64,000 nucleotides of DNA from Trigonopsis variabilis. Taxonomy: Eukaryota; Ascomycota; Trigonopsidomycetes; Trigonopsidales; Trigonopsidaceae. Positions 31,918 through 42,200 of this stretch are shown here, in pieces; the first letter of the stretch is position 1, and each line of letters starts with the position of its first letter. The position numbers and the translations under genes were made by a program. The stretch is from NCBI GenBank assembly GCA_003707065.3, contig PPXM03000012.1, positions 309,927-373,926 of the forward strand, read 5' to 3'. The notes below the pieces were generated by a model. It saw nothing but the letters and a program-made list of their open reading frames with translations, was not told the DNA's origin and ran no database searches.

Positions 31918-34138
31918 ATGTCTGCGCTCTCGCGCGTCGAGCCTAGCGATGGTGAACCTCTGGGCCATCTAGGGTCACCTTCGACTCCGATTAATCTAGA
32001 TGCGCCCATTGGAGAGTATAAGGAGCGTCCCAAAACTCTGTACCAGACAAGTGAAGACCTGTTGTTTCGACTTCGAACGATTCCGCAACTGGAGCCGTAT
32101 CTGGCCTCTGCCCGAGCTCGAGACCCAAGCCGGACGTTTATACTGCCGACTGTTCTTCCTATCGGAGTGATAATCGATCCAGTCACTTGGATATGGAATT
32201 TCTTTCGACAGGGAGTCTCTTTATGTGCACTATTTAATGTTTCCAAGCCGACTTTCCCCCTCAGCCTCGATAGGGACTCGTCCCCCAAAGGCTGCAAGCT
32301 GGCTATTTATGATTTTGTTGGAGCTTGCAAAAACGTTCTAGCGATACCCGACGATGATATGTTTATCCTATCTGATGTTCTTTCTGATAATACTTCAAGC
32401 CTGTTGAAAGTCATTCGGACTGTCAACATTGTCCTCGACAAGCTGGCATCCGCTGGTTTCGTGCGATCAATCAGCCTGCCTGACCATCGACCGACGCCCC
32501 CTAAAGACTCCCGATCCAAAGTTGTTCAGGAGTTTCTCACCACGGAACGGGCATACGTTCATAACTTGGAAACGCTTCAGGTATGTGGCGGATTATTGGG
32601 TCGTTTTCTAACTGGTCTAGAACTGTATGCGGAAGATGCTGGCATCTCGAGAGGTCAATGCTGATACGATTCACTCGATTTTCCCTAATGTGAATGAACT
32701 AGTCGAATTCCAACGCAAATTCTTGGTTGCCGTGGAGGCCAATGCTGCTGCTCCGCCTCAAAAACAACGGTTTGGTGCTTTATTTATCGAAATGGAAGCC
32801 TCTTTTGCTGTGTATGAACCATTTGTGTCCAATCAAAAACATGCCTCGGATTTGGCCCGGCAGAAAGCCGAAGAAGTCCACGGGGTCTTTCAAATGGCCG
32901 AGGCTGAATACCACCTGCCTGCTCTCTTAATCAAGCCTGTCCAACGTCTGTGTCAATATCCCCTCCTGCTTCGCCAACTCGTCAAACATACCGACGAAGC
33001 TACCTTTTCTTCCGCGCTCTATAAGGAACTTTTGGAGGGTCAAGAAGCTATAAAGCGTGCGACGGACCGCATTAATGAAGCCCAGCGCAAAGCTGACAAT
33101 ATTGCTGCCAAGGATCTTCTCTTTGCTTCAGTGGTCGACTGGAAAGACTTGAGGTGTGACAGTTTTGGAAACTTGCTGTACAACGAAACCCTGACCATCA
33201 TTAAGCGAGAGGTGGAGGTCGAGTATCATGTCTACATGTTTGAGAATGTCATCCTTCTTTGCAAGGATGAGCCTCTAATGAGCGCTACTAAGAAAGATGA
33301 GAGGAATATCACCGTGGAGGCGCGCATCCACATGCATAAAGTGTGCAATGTTTTTTCTGAGGGCTTCTATCTCACCATTGCGTGGCAGAAGACTCAGAAG
33401 GGGAAAGCAGGCCCTCGGGACGACCGAGTGGCGTTTAGATTTAGAGACGAAAAGGTGCTGGCGCAATGGCAAACCACACTGAAGGAGATAATAAAGAATC
33501 GGACAGACAGGGTCCGGGTGTCTGGCCCGTCTTACCGGACTCCGAGCGGGTATTCGATCGACGAGTCGGTCGATGGTCTGAGTCCCAATTTCTCACGAGG
33601 AAATATCGGACGGCGGGTGTCAGAGAAATATAGAATGGAAGGGGATGTGTATCCCACCCCTCGATCGAGCGATTCTAGCGAACTGCACGAGGATGATTTA
33701 CGGTATCCTTTCCATCCTGATCCAGTTGGAGGCGAGCGATATTACGATGATTCTCCAATCTCCCCGGATACCAGTCGGTCAGCGTCACTATCATCATTGC
33801 AAGAGGCATGGAATGTCATGCATCAGGTAGATCCATACATTCGGTTTGTCGTGCAGGCGGATGATGTCCAATTTTATTTCGCAACATCTCTCCAGATCAG
33901 CTATGCCGAGCTTTGTCAACGCGTAGCACACGGTCTGTCTATTTATAGAGGAGCTTCGGTATCAAGCAGTCGCCTAAGACTGCGATACCATGACGAAGAT
34001 GGGGATTTGGTGACGGTAACGTCGGACGAAGATGTCAAAATGGCGGTTGAGTTTTTCTTTAGCCAGCGCGCGTCGCTCGATCCTACTTCCCGCGGGCGAG
34101 AAAGCCGCGAGATGGGGCTGCGGATTCTGGTGGGTTGA
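31918..34138 (+). CDS. CDC24: Cdc42 guanine-nucleotide exchange factor Cdc24
   Basis: Activates Cdc42 at the bud or tip cortex and in the pheromone response. Exons 31918-32580 and 32621-34138 (40-nt intron, CTAAC branch) give 726 residues. An N-terminal calponin-like region (YQTSEDLLFRLRTIPQLEPY to DMFILSDVLSDN) is followed by the Dbl-homology domain from about residue 200 (VVQEFLTTERAYVHNLETLQ, splice, SIFPNVNELVEFQRKFL, LPALLIKPVQRLCQYPLLL). A PH domain spans roughly 400-515. A linker rich in Ser/Pro/Tyr and a C-terminal PB1 domain (about 625-700, IRFVVQADDVQFYF and DEDGDLVTVTSDEDVKMAVE) follow. The PB1 binds Bem1 in yeast. Domain order is exactly that of Cdc24/Scd1. Confidence 0.96.
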
Positions 34139-34288
34139 GACAGGAGACAGATCATTCATTTATTTGGGTATTTACGGTTCTATTATTCTAGTGTATTGTA
34201 TCAAGACTGCGTGGTAAATTGACAGCGTAGACCATGCCTGCTGGCACCTCGCTCGATGTAACGGTTGATGGGAACAAAGAGATAGACA

Positions 34289-35506
34289 ATGCCTTGTTTA
34301 GCGGACCATAAAGACCGCGGTCGAAAATGGATAAGGCAGCAACTTGACCGAATGAATGAAAACGTCTATGAAGATGGGCTCGTCACAGAGACAAGTCTGC
34401 TGCAGAATGATACGATGAAGGCGTGCTTGAACGAGCTGGCCAAGACGCCAGATCTGCCGCAAATCGACGAGGAGGCATTGGCGAGGTTCTTATTTTACGC
34501 ATTGGGTGAACTACCAGGAGCGTTTATTTCTCTAGATGCTTCGCGAGCGTGGATCGTCTATTGGGTCTTGAATTCGATGGCTTTATTTCCAGCTGGGCCG
34601 GTAAACCAAGCGATGGAGAGCATACGAGGACGGGTAGGAGACACAATTGGCGCGATGGAGAATAGCACGGGAGGGTTTGGAGGGAGTAATGGGCAGATAA
34701 GTCATTTAGCCACGACATATGCTAGTATAAATGCTTTAGCGGTGAGCGGGGGAGGAACGGTTAATAGAGAAAAGCTGAGAGAATGGATAGTGTCATTGAA
34801 GAGGAGCGATGGATCATTTCTCATGCACGATGGCGGGGAGAGCGATAGTCGGGCCAGCTACTGTGCTATTGCTGTTGCTTCACTGACTGGACTACTGGAC
34901 GAAGATATCTATGCAGGGACCATTGAATGGATCATTTCGTGTCAAACGTTTGAAGGGGGATTCGGCTCGAATCCGTACGCAGAAGCTCATGGGGGGTATA
35001 CGTTTTGTTGTCTGGCAGCATTGATGATTGTCAACCAGAGCAAGCCATTGGATATAAGGAAACTGATCAACGTTCCCCGTCTTCTCCACTGGCTAAGCGA
35101 GCGTCAGTTCGATCCAGAGGGAGGATTTTCGGGACGAACGAATAAATTAGTGGACGGCTGTTATAGTTGGTGGATAGGAGCTTCGATAGTCTTGATCCAG
35201 CTGTTCTTGGGGTCCCCTACTCTTTACGACGAGGGAGAATTACAGAGCTATATCCTGAGATGCTGTCAATCTCCCCGAGGTGGATTTGTCGATAAACCAG
35301 GTAAGCCCCCTGACTTCTATCATACCTGCTATGTACTGTCAGGGCTCTCTCTTACACTGACGAATTATTCAATGGTAAATAACAGGATAACCGCGTCTGA
35401 GAAACAAGATCAACCGATTCATATGACCTTGCTTCATCCTGCTCATGGTATACCTATGGAGGCTGTGGAGGATTTCAAGACGAGATGCAAATCAATGGAG
35501 ATATGA
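34289..35506 (+). CDS. RAM1: Protein farnesyltransferase beta subunit
   Basis: Catalytic zinc-binding subunit that farnesylates CaaX proteins such as Ras and the lipid-modified a-type pheromone. A 405-residue intronless protein with internal prenyltransferase repeats. Diagnostic blocks: GAFISLDASRAWIVYWVLNS, STGGFGGSNGQISHLATTYA, SDGSFLMHDGGESDSRASYC, FEGGFGSNPYAEAHGGYTFC, and GGFSGRTNKLVDGCYSWW with the zinc Asp and Cys. The late RGGFVDKPGKPPDFYHTCY block holds the zinc His. The full DKPGKxxDFYHTCY motif marks farnesyl- rather than geranylgeranyltransferase beta subunits. The ATG at 34289 gives a shorter N-terminus than yeast (431); an earlier ATG at 34233 is out of frame. Confidence 0.93.
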   Translation: MPCLADHKDRGRKWIRQQLDRMNENVYEDGLVTETSLLQNDTMKACLNELAKTPDLPQIDEEALARFLFYALGELPGAFISLDASRAWIVYWVLNSMALFPAGPVNQAMESIRGRVGDTIGAMENSTGGFGGSNGQISHLATTYASINALAVSGGGTVNREKLREWIVSLKRSDGSFLMHDGGESDSRASYCAIAVASLTGLLDEDIYAGTIEWIISCQTFEGGFGSNPYAEAHGGYTFCCLAALMIVNQSKPLDIRKLINVPRLLHWLSERQFDPEGGFSGRTNKLVDGCYSWWIGASIVLIQLFLGSPTLYDEGELQSYILRCCQSPRGGFVDKPGKPPDFYHTCYVLSGLSLTLTNYSMVNNRITASEKQDQPIHMTLLHPAHGIPMEAVEDFKTRCKSMEI

Positions 35507-35819
35507 ACATGTAAACGATGAAACTGGCGTCAACAGGCAGTATTATCTCTTTGAAGACAGAATAGAGCGGTCCTCTAAAACGTGACGACAGCCTTTACGA
35601 AACATTACCAGTGTATGCGACCTAGTGACTTTACACCAGGAGTAGCCCTAAATCGTCAAGATAGTAAGTGATGTAGCGTTCACCAGGCTCAGTGCAAAGT
35701 GCACGAGTACCCAATGCGAGTAGCTTGTGTCTCTAGACTGACAGCACGCCGTTACCGTTCCATCGATCGAATCTCCCAACGCACGAGCAACCCACGGTCC
35801 ATATTCACCACCGGCGTCT
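35507..35819. other. Intergenic, ETP1 promoter side
   Basis: About 310 bp between RAM1 stop and ETP1 ATG. No feature recognised. Confidence 0.5.
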
Positions 35820-37490
35820 ATGCCGTCGACGCAATATCAAATTAAAGTCGAGATAGAGCATCCGCCGAGTACAAGTGAGCAGACTGGGGCTATCTTCGAA
35901 CCGCTGCCCAAGAACCCGAGGCTGGAAGCAGAGATGGGCAATAGGCGAGGCAAGACCAGCAAAGAAAGTGAGCGGAAAACGGAGGATGACTATAGAAAAG
36001 GATCTGTTACGGTGACTGGCGTTGATTTTGACGAGTATGGAGACTTTGATCTGGCTGTTTTTGAAGGAAATTTCAGCCATGGACGATACCTGGGCGAGGG
36101 AGTGATTCGGTTATACAAAGCCATGGAAACAGAGTCTATGCGAGAGAAAAAGACCCATGATCTAGATCAGGTCAACGACACCGTAGCTATTCTCGCGATT
36201 CCTGGGTTTATTGTGCCCTCTGATCTCTTGGGGTTTATGGGGAGGAGTGTGATTGACAGGATCAGTCACATTCGACTGCTACGAAGCGATGCGGTTAATA
36301 GATATATGGCGATAATGAAGTTTCGGGAGTGGAAGTATGCTCAAGAGTTCAAGCGCGATTTTAACGGCAAACCTTTCACCGCCATAGCCTCGGAAGAGTG
36401 TCAAGTGATTTTCGTTTCTAATGTAAAGCTCGAGATACCCGAGAAAAAGCAGAGCCTTTCAGTAAGCGGCAAACGGCCACTGGCTCCGCCAACGGGACCT
36501 TTGAGAGAGCTGCCTACTTGTTCAGTGTGTCTCGAGCGGATGGACTCGTCAGTTACTGGCTTGATGACCATTATCTGTCAGCACACCTTTCACTGTCAAT
36601 GTCTCAGCAAATGGAGAGACGGAAGCTGTCCAGTATGTCGCTATACCACTGAGGGATCCAGCAGACAAAGCAAGTCCGCAGTATGCGAAACCTGTGGAGC
36701 CACTGAAAACCTCTGGATCTGTTTGATATGTGGAAATGTGGGATGCGGGAGATATGATGAAGCCCATGCTTTCGCCCACTATGAAAATACAGGTCACTGC
36801 TACACCATGGACATGAACACCCAGCGAGTCTGGGACTATGCAGGAGACGAATACGTCCATCGACTACTGCGGAACCAGTCCGATGGAAAACTGGTCGAAC
36901 TTCCAGCCCAGTCTTCTACTAGTGCCGCTGCCAACCCTCCTGAAGACCATGTTCCCCGCTCAAAGTTGAATAACGTCTGTCGCGAGTATGCGACTTTACT
37001 ATCGTCTCAACTAGAAAGCCAACGAATGTACTATGAAGAGCGGCTGGCTCAAATGGGCGATAAGAATCGGGCCTGCGCCGACGAGACGACAAAGATGAAG
37101 GCTCAGATCGATGATCTTGCGGCCAAGTTCTCGCACGTTTGCGAAAAATTAGACAAAGTAGAGAGCAGAATCCCAGAGCTCGAGAAAGAGAAAGATGTCC
37201 TGCAAGCCAAAAACGAGACGCTGAAGAAGCTCGCCGATCGATTCAATCGAGAGCGCCTGGAAGAGCAGTCGTTGAACAACTCGATGCTGGAGAAGCTGCA
37301 GTATCTCGAGTCTGTCCAAGCCAAAAAAGACGTCGAAATTGCCGACTTGAACGAAAGCGTTCGCGATCTGATGTTCTATCTCGAAGCTCAGAAACAGCTC
37401 GACACCACCAACGAAGACATCCAGAACGCCACCGTCACAATCGGACCGTCTGGCTCTGATAAGAAGAAAAAGAAAAAGACAAGAAGATGA
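35820..37490 (+). CDS. ETP1: BRAP2-type RING and UBP zinc-finger protein Etp1
   Basis: A 556-residue intronless homologue of yeast Etp1 and human BRAP (IMP), a ubiquitin-binding E3-type protein. Order of domains: an N-terminal RNA-recognition-like BRAP2 domain (VAILAIPGFIVPSDLLGFMG, RYMAIMKFREWKYAQEFKRD), a RING-H2 finger at about 233-277 (CSVCLERMDSS, CQHTFHCQCLSKW, CPVCR), a ZnF-UBP domain (CETCGATENLWICLICGNVG, then HAFAHYENTGHCYTMDMNTQ), and a coiled coil of about 150 residues. It ends in a run of Lys and Arg. In human, BRAP links Ras-GTP to MAPK scaffolding; in yeast Etp1 acts in the ethanol response. Confidence 0.95.
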   Translation: MPSTQYQIKVEIEHPPSTSEQTGAIFEPLPKNPRLEAEMGNRRGKTSKESERKTEDDYRKGSVTVTGVDFDEYGDFDLAVFEGNFSHGRYLGEGVIRLYKAMETESMREKKTHDLDQVNDTVAILAIPGFIVPSDLLGFMGRSVIDRISHIRLLRSDAVNRYMAIMKFREWKYAQEFKRDFNGKPFTAIASEECQVIFVSNVKLEIPEKKQSLSVSGKRPLAPPTGPLRELPTCSVCLERMDSSVTGLMTIICQHTFHCQCLSKWRDGSCPVCRYTTEGSSRQSKSAVCETCGATENLWICLICGNVGCGRYDEAHAFAHYENTGHCYTMDMNTQRVWDYAGDEYVHRLLRNQSDGKLVELPAQSSTSAAANPPEDHVPRSKLNNVCREYATLLSSQLESQRMYYEERLAQMGDKNRACADETTKMKAQIDDLAAKFSHVCEKLDKVESRIPELEKEKDVLQAKNETLKKLADRFNRERLEEQSLNNSMLEKLQYLESVQAKKDVEIADLNESVRDLMFYLEAQKQLDTTNEDIQNATVTIGPSGSDKKKKKKTRR

Positions 37491-37874
37491 GATAATCGAT
37501 TAGGAGACTCAGTGCTGGCATTGACATGTGAAAACTTCCGTCCTTCCCCGCGTCGCCCTCGTCAAGCTCCCAAAGGGGCGTGGGGAATGGCAAGGACAAA
37601 GCCGAGACGAGCACAGCGACTTGGACTTCTAAGGACCGAGAGCCGAGCTCAGCGGGGGCAAAGTACCATATCCGATACAATTGTACATATATTTTTTTAA
37701 ACAGACCCGTTCGGCCACCTCTTGCCTTCTCGTAGCTTGACCTCGTGCACCGAGTCGGCCGGTGCCTGCACGTGACCGAGGCCGGCAAGCTATCACATGC
37801 CGCATTTCCCCACAATATATATTACTGACAAAGACGCCACTAACGACTCGACTCTTCTCCCTGATCCCAGCAAA
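37491..37874. other. POT1 upstream region
   Basis: About 380 bp. It contains a CACGTG palindrome and CGG/CCG triplets 17 bp apart (37756-37778), but the latter does not fit the full yeast oleate-response consensus. Confidence 0.5.
37769..37774. promoter_or_regulatory. CACGTG E-box upstream of POT1
   Basis: A perfect CACGTG about 100 bp upstream of the thiolase ATG, the core site of bHLH factors such as Cbf1. One six-base match is weak evidence; function is inferred from position only. Confidence 0.3.
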
Positions 37875-39159
37875 ATGAGCCAGCGACTTGAACAACTTTC
37901 TCACCAAGTGACCTCTGCCGGTGCCATCCGACGAGCAGAGGACAAACATCCTGATGACGTTGTCATCACCGCAGCTCTTCGTACTCCCTTCACCAAAGGA
38001 GGCCGAGGAGCTCTTAAAGACACAGAAGCTGCCGATTTGATTGGACATGTGATCAAGGCCGTCATTGAACAGTCCAAGCTCGATCCCAAGCTGATTGAAG
38101 ACGTGGTCGTTGGTAACGTCTTGTCTCCTGGTGCGTTTTCGCCTGATCCATTGCAAAGCTGACTTTCTAGGTGCTGGTGCCACTGAATATCGAGCTGCTG
38201 CTCTTGCCGCTGGTATTCCTCAATCTGCCGGTTACGCCTCGGTCAATCGCCAATGCTCGTCTGGCTTGGTTGCTGTCAATACCATTGCCAGCGCCATCAA
38301 GACCGGTCAAATCGACATCGGCCTGGCTGGTGGCGTTGAATCAATGTCCCTTCAGTATGGACCCAATGCGCGCACTCCCTTCTCTGACACGCTAAAAGCC
38401 AATAAACTCGCCGCCGAGTGCGACGTCCCGATGGGCATATGCTCGGAGACTCTGTCTGCCAAATATAATCTCAACCGTGCCGAACAGGACGCCGTTGCTG
38501 CTTCGTCTTACCAAAAGGCTGAAAAGGCCCAAAAAGAAGGTCTGTTCGATGCCGAGATATCCCCCATCACTGTCACCTACGTCGACCCCAAAACCGACCA
38601 GTCCCATACCGTCACCGTCAAGGCCGACGATGGAGTCCGAAAAGGCGTTACTCAACAGAGCCTTGCTAAGATCAAGCCTGCCTTCAAGGAGAACGGCACT
38701 GCCCATGCTGGCAATGCCTCTCAGGTCTCTGACGGCGCTGCGGCCGTGATTTTGATGCGACGCTCTGTTGCCGAGAAACTCAACCAAAAGATCATTGGCA
38801 AGTTTGTCGACTTCACTGTCGTTGGACTTGAACCCATCCTTATGGCTCGAGGCCCTGCCCTGGCCATCCCCAAGCTTTTGCAACGAAACGGCCTAAACAA
38901 GGACGAGATTGATATCTACGAGATCAACGAGGCCTTTGCCAGTGTCATTGTCCATGCCGTCAAGGAGATCGGCCTCGACTACGCAAAGATCAACCCCAAG
39001 GGCGGCGCTATAGCCTTTGGTCATCCCTTGGGATGCACAGGCGCCCGTCAAATCGCAACTATCCTCACCGAGCTCCATCGAACAAACAAGAAACTCGGCG
39101 TTGTGTCCATGTGCGTGGGAACCGGTATGGGTGCTGCTGCTCTCGTTGTCGCAGAGTAA
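37875..39159 (+). CDS. POT1: Peroxisomal 3-ketoacyl-CoA thiolase
   Basis: Last step of peroxisomal beta-oxidation, cleaving 3-ketoacyl-CoA to acetyl-CoA and a shortened acyl-CoA. Exons 37875-38130 and 38171-39159 (40-nt intron ending TTTCTAG) give 414 residues, against 417 in yeast. The N-terminus MSQRLEQLSHQV contains a PTS2-type peroxisomal signal (R-L-x5-Q-V). The acyl-accepting cysteine is in NRQCSSGL near residue 114; the catalytic His is in GGAIAFGHPLGCTGARQ and the second Cys in VSMCVGTGMGAA. INEAFASV is also present. The ATG at 37875 is preferred to the earlier in-frame 37797 because it places the PTS2 at the extreme N-terminus. Confidence 0.95.
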
Positions 39160-39285
39160 TCAATCATCATTGGGCGTGTTGTATATCTATTTCAAAGAAT
39201 CGTTGGTAGATCCAGTCGTTCACCTAGTAGCCGCTTTTACGGGAGATTACATAATAAAATCACTTTTCTACTACTAGTACATCCA

Positions 39286-42200
39286 TCATACAGTGAGACC
39301 TAGCGCCCGGTCAAAGTCCATGGCGGCCACCGCACAGAGAGTCGTAGTCAAGGACATGCAAGGAATCTTGGCCCCTTCGGTCGCCGTTTCGAGAGCGTTT
39401 GGCGCAAGAGAGTGTAAGCTAGGCGAGTCAACTACGAGCCGAGCGTACTCCTCTGCAATCAACGCCACCGCAAATGCAAACCCTTTGTAGGGTGTGGTCT
39501 CGAGAGCAGTCTGCGCTCTAGTCAAATAAGTACGGAACGCCACCGGCGTCACACTCTCGCCAGAAGAGAGCACCTTGAGGAAATCAGCCACGACTTGGCC
39601 GCCAGTCTCGTATCCTGGAACACTTGGGTCTAAAATCCCAAGTATTTTCGTCAATGAATCGAGCTTGCGACCAACAATAAGATCAGGCGCTGTCGAACGA
39701 AGGAAAAGCTGATGTGCGTCCTCATATAGGTTCGCCTTTGCGAAAGCAGCAATAGCCTGCTCGTACTCGCCCGCGTAGACAAAAGCATAGGCTTGGCTTG
39801 CGGTCACCAACGTCTTGGGCACGTCAAAGCGTTCCACGACGCGCTCAAAGTCTGGGGATGCGATCAACAGGCGCCCGCTCTTCTGGATCAAGAGGCCAGT
39901 GGCATGTGCTGCCAGGGCAGGGTCAAGGATACAGGACAGAACAGCAAGGGTGTCTTGAGGCGATGAAGAGAGACAAGAGTCAGCGAGAGTGAGAGATAAT
40001 CTATCATAGAGAGCCGCGTCTTCCGGCGGGAGGTGAGAAAAGGCTGGAAGAGCTTGAAGACAAGTCGTAAAAGCCCATGCATAGGAATAAAAAGGCGCAG
40101 GATAGAATTCCGGCTTTAGTAGTAAAGACAACGGTCTCGAGGAGGTGGCAAACGTTTCCAAAATGCCAACGCAGAGCTTATCCTCAGGAGATTGAGGAGG
40201 ACAAAGAGAGATAACATCAAGAAAAGAAGTAATCACGGATTCAAGAGAGGCTTCCGGGTCTACATACCATAAAATGAGACCCAGCAGACCGAGCCACGAA
40301 GAAACTCTGTACTTTTGAACCTGGGGATATTTGGACAAGAAGTCCTGGTCAAGAAACTGTCCCGATAAAAGACAATAAACGTAGATAACTTCGTCAGGAA
40401 TGGAGCCCAGAACATTGTTTTCAGTCCAGTAATTCAGCTGGTCTGCGGCGTCTCGGCGAACATCTGCATCTCCACCAAGAAGTGAACATGCGACGGCCAA
40501 GTGAGGACACTGCGCAGCATGGGCAGCCTCAACTGCTTCCGCTAGCAAGTTGCGATTGACAAGATCGACCACCAACGATAGTCCAATGGCATTAGATGAG
40601 GGCAGTCCGCGCTGGATCCACTCAGTAAGGTCCTTTTTGATATGCAGTTCATCCGCAATAGAATCACAAGGATGAGCAAAAAGCAACGAGACTAGAGCCC
40701 AGGTACTCGAATCAATGCCTGCATCAGGCAGTCGCTCAACTCGAGCGACAATTGCGTCGAAAGATTCCGGGTTTACGTATGCTCGCGACGACCCGTCAGG
40801 GCGAGGAGTGGATTCTAAAGAGTCCAATACAGGAGATAAAATCGCGGCCTAGGAGTTAGCTGACTCCAGACTACTAAGGACTTACTGGTCGCGGGGAAAC
40901 ATCCACCAGGCTTGTACCCCAGACGTTGGGTGAGACATTTCTACGTCTGAGACTAAGAGGCCCAAGACATAACAGACGATTATCTGGAGCGAAAACCGCC
41001 CGTGGAAATCCCCGAAACGTGACTTGAGATTGCTTAGACTGAAATTAGATTAGACACTATCACACATGTTAATAAATCATACCTCGGTATCATTAAATAG
41101 CACTTGACTTAGATCAGCCGTAGTGAAGTCGCCCACGTCTTTGCCATATGTCGGGCTCAGAGCACTATTCATTCTCGAAGATTCTATTAATTGCTCTGTC
41201 CAGTTCTCAGGGATTTTCGCCGTAGGGTACGTGTATTCGTCCTCATACGACAGATCATCGGAAGGATACTCGTCATCCGCCACCTCAATCTCGTAAACGG
41301 CATCCTCCCTGAAATCACCGTCCATTCGAGTATCTGACAATCCCTCGGAATGCGCCTGCTCTGGAACTGCGGGTGAGTTGGACTGCGAACGATAGGCCTT
41401 GCGGGGAGAAATTTTTCGAACCGGTCTGTCGCGATTAACAGAGCCAAAGGTGTCATCAGGGCCCTCAGAATAGCTATCCTGCGTCGACGGAAGCTGAGTC
41501 GTACCAAATCGAGAGAAAAGCGCCCGATGAGATAAACCAACGGGCGACTGCTTCCGTTTCTTTAGAAAGTCAAACGTGTCTTCGGCACCAGTCGAGGAGA
41601 CGTCGAGGTCGAAACTGTCACTAGTATCGACGAGATAGTCGGCACTAACACCCCACGTACTAAAATGCTTCACTTTAAACACCCAGGTACCAGTTGGGGC
41701 GTCATACTTCACGAACTGAGTCTCAGGAATGCGCATCAGTTTGGAGATATGCTTCTTTAGTCGAGGGTGTTCCGGATCCGTGATCTCTTCCCGGGTGTCT
41801 CGTGTCAGTGGAAAGCATCCTTCAATTGATATCGTCGCTGGAACGTTGAGGCCTTTCCCGACGGGGGGCTTTATGCGATCATCAGGGTAGACAGTGCAGA
41901 TCTTATCAACAAACACAACAATCTGCCCGGGAACATCATCAACAGTCGCAAACGAAGTCAAGTCGACTGGAGCATCAAACTCAATCTTGCCAAACCCTCT
42001 CCTTCCCACAGTATAACGCGATAGCTTCTGAAGGGCACCTAAAGGCAGCTTATGCAAAGTCTGCAATGTCGGGTAGGTCCAATAGCCTTCTTCATAAGCA
42101 GGCAGCGGTTGTTCTTCCTCAACCTCACCATCTGCATTACTGCCATTGGCTTCTTTTGACGCATTTTCCACTTCATCATTATGGTCGGGAGCAGCCTCGT

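Noticed and set aside
31302-31946. A 214-codon plus-strand frame between the Uds1 gene and CDC24
   Set aside because: It overlaps both genes in another phase, and its Cys/Phe/Leu-rich product resembles translated UTR.
37756-37778. Oleate-response element (CGG-N17-CCG) at POT1
   Set aside because: The inner TNA spacing of the yeast consensus is not met, and such triplets are frequent in GC-rich DNA.
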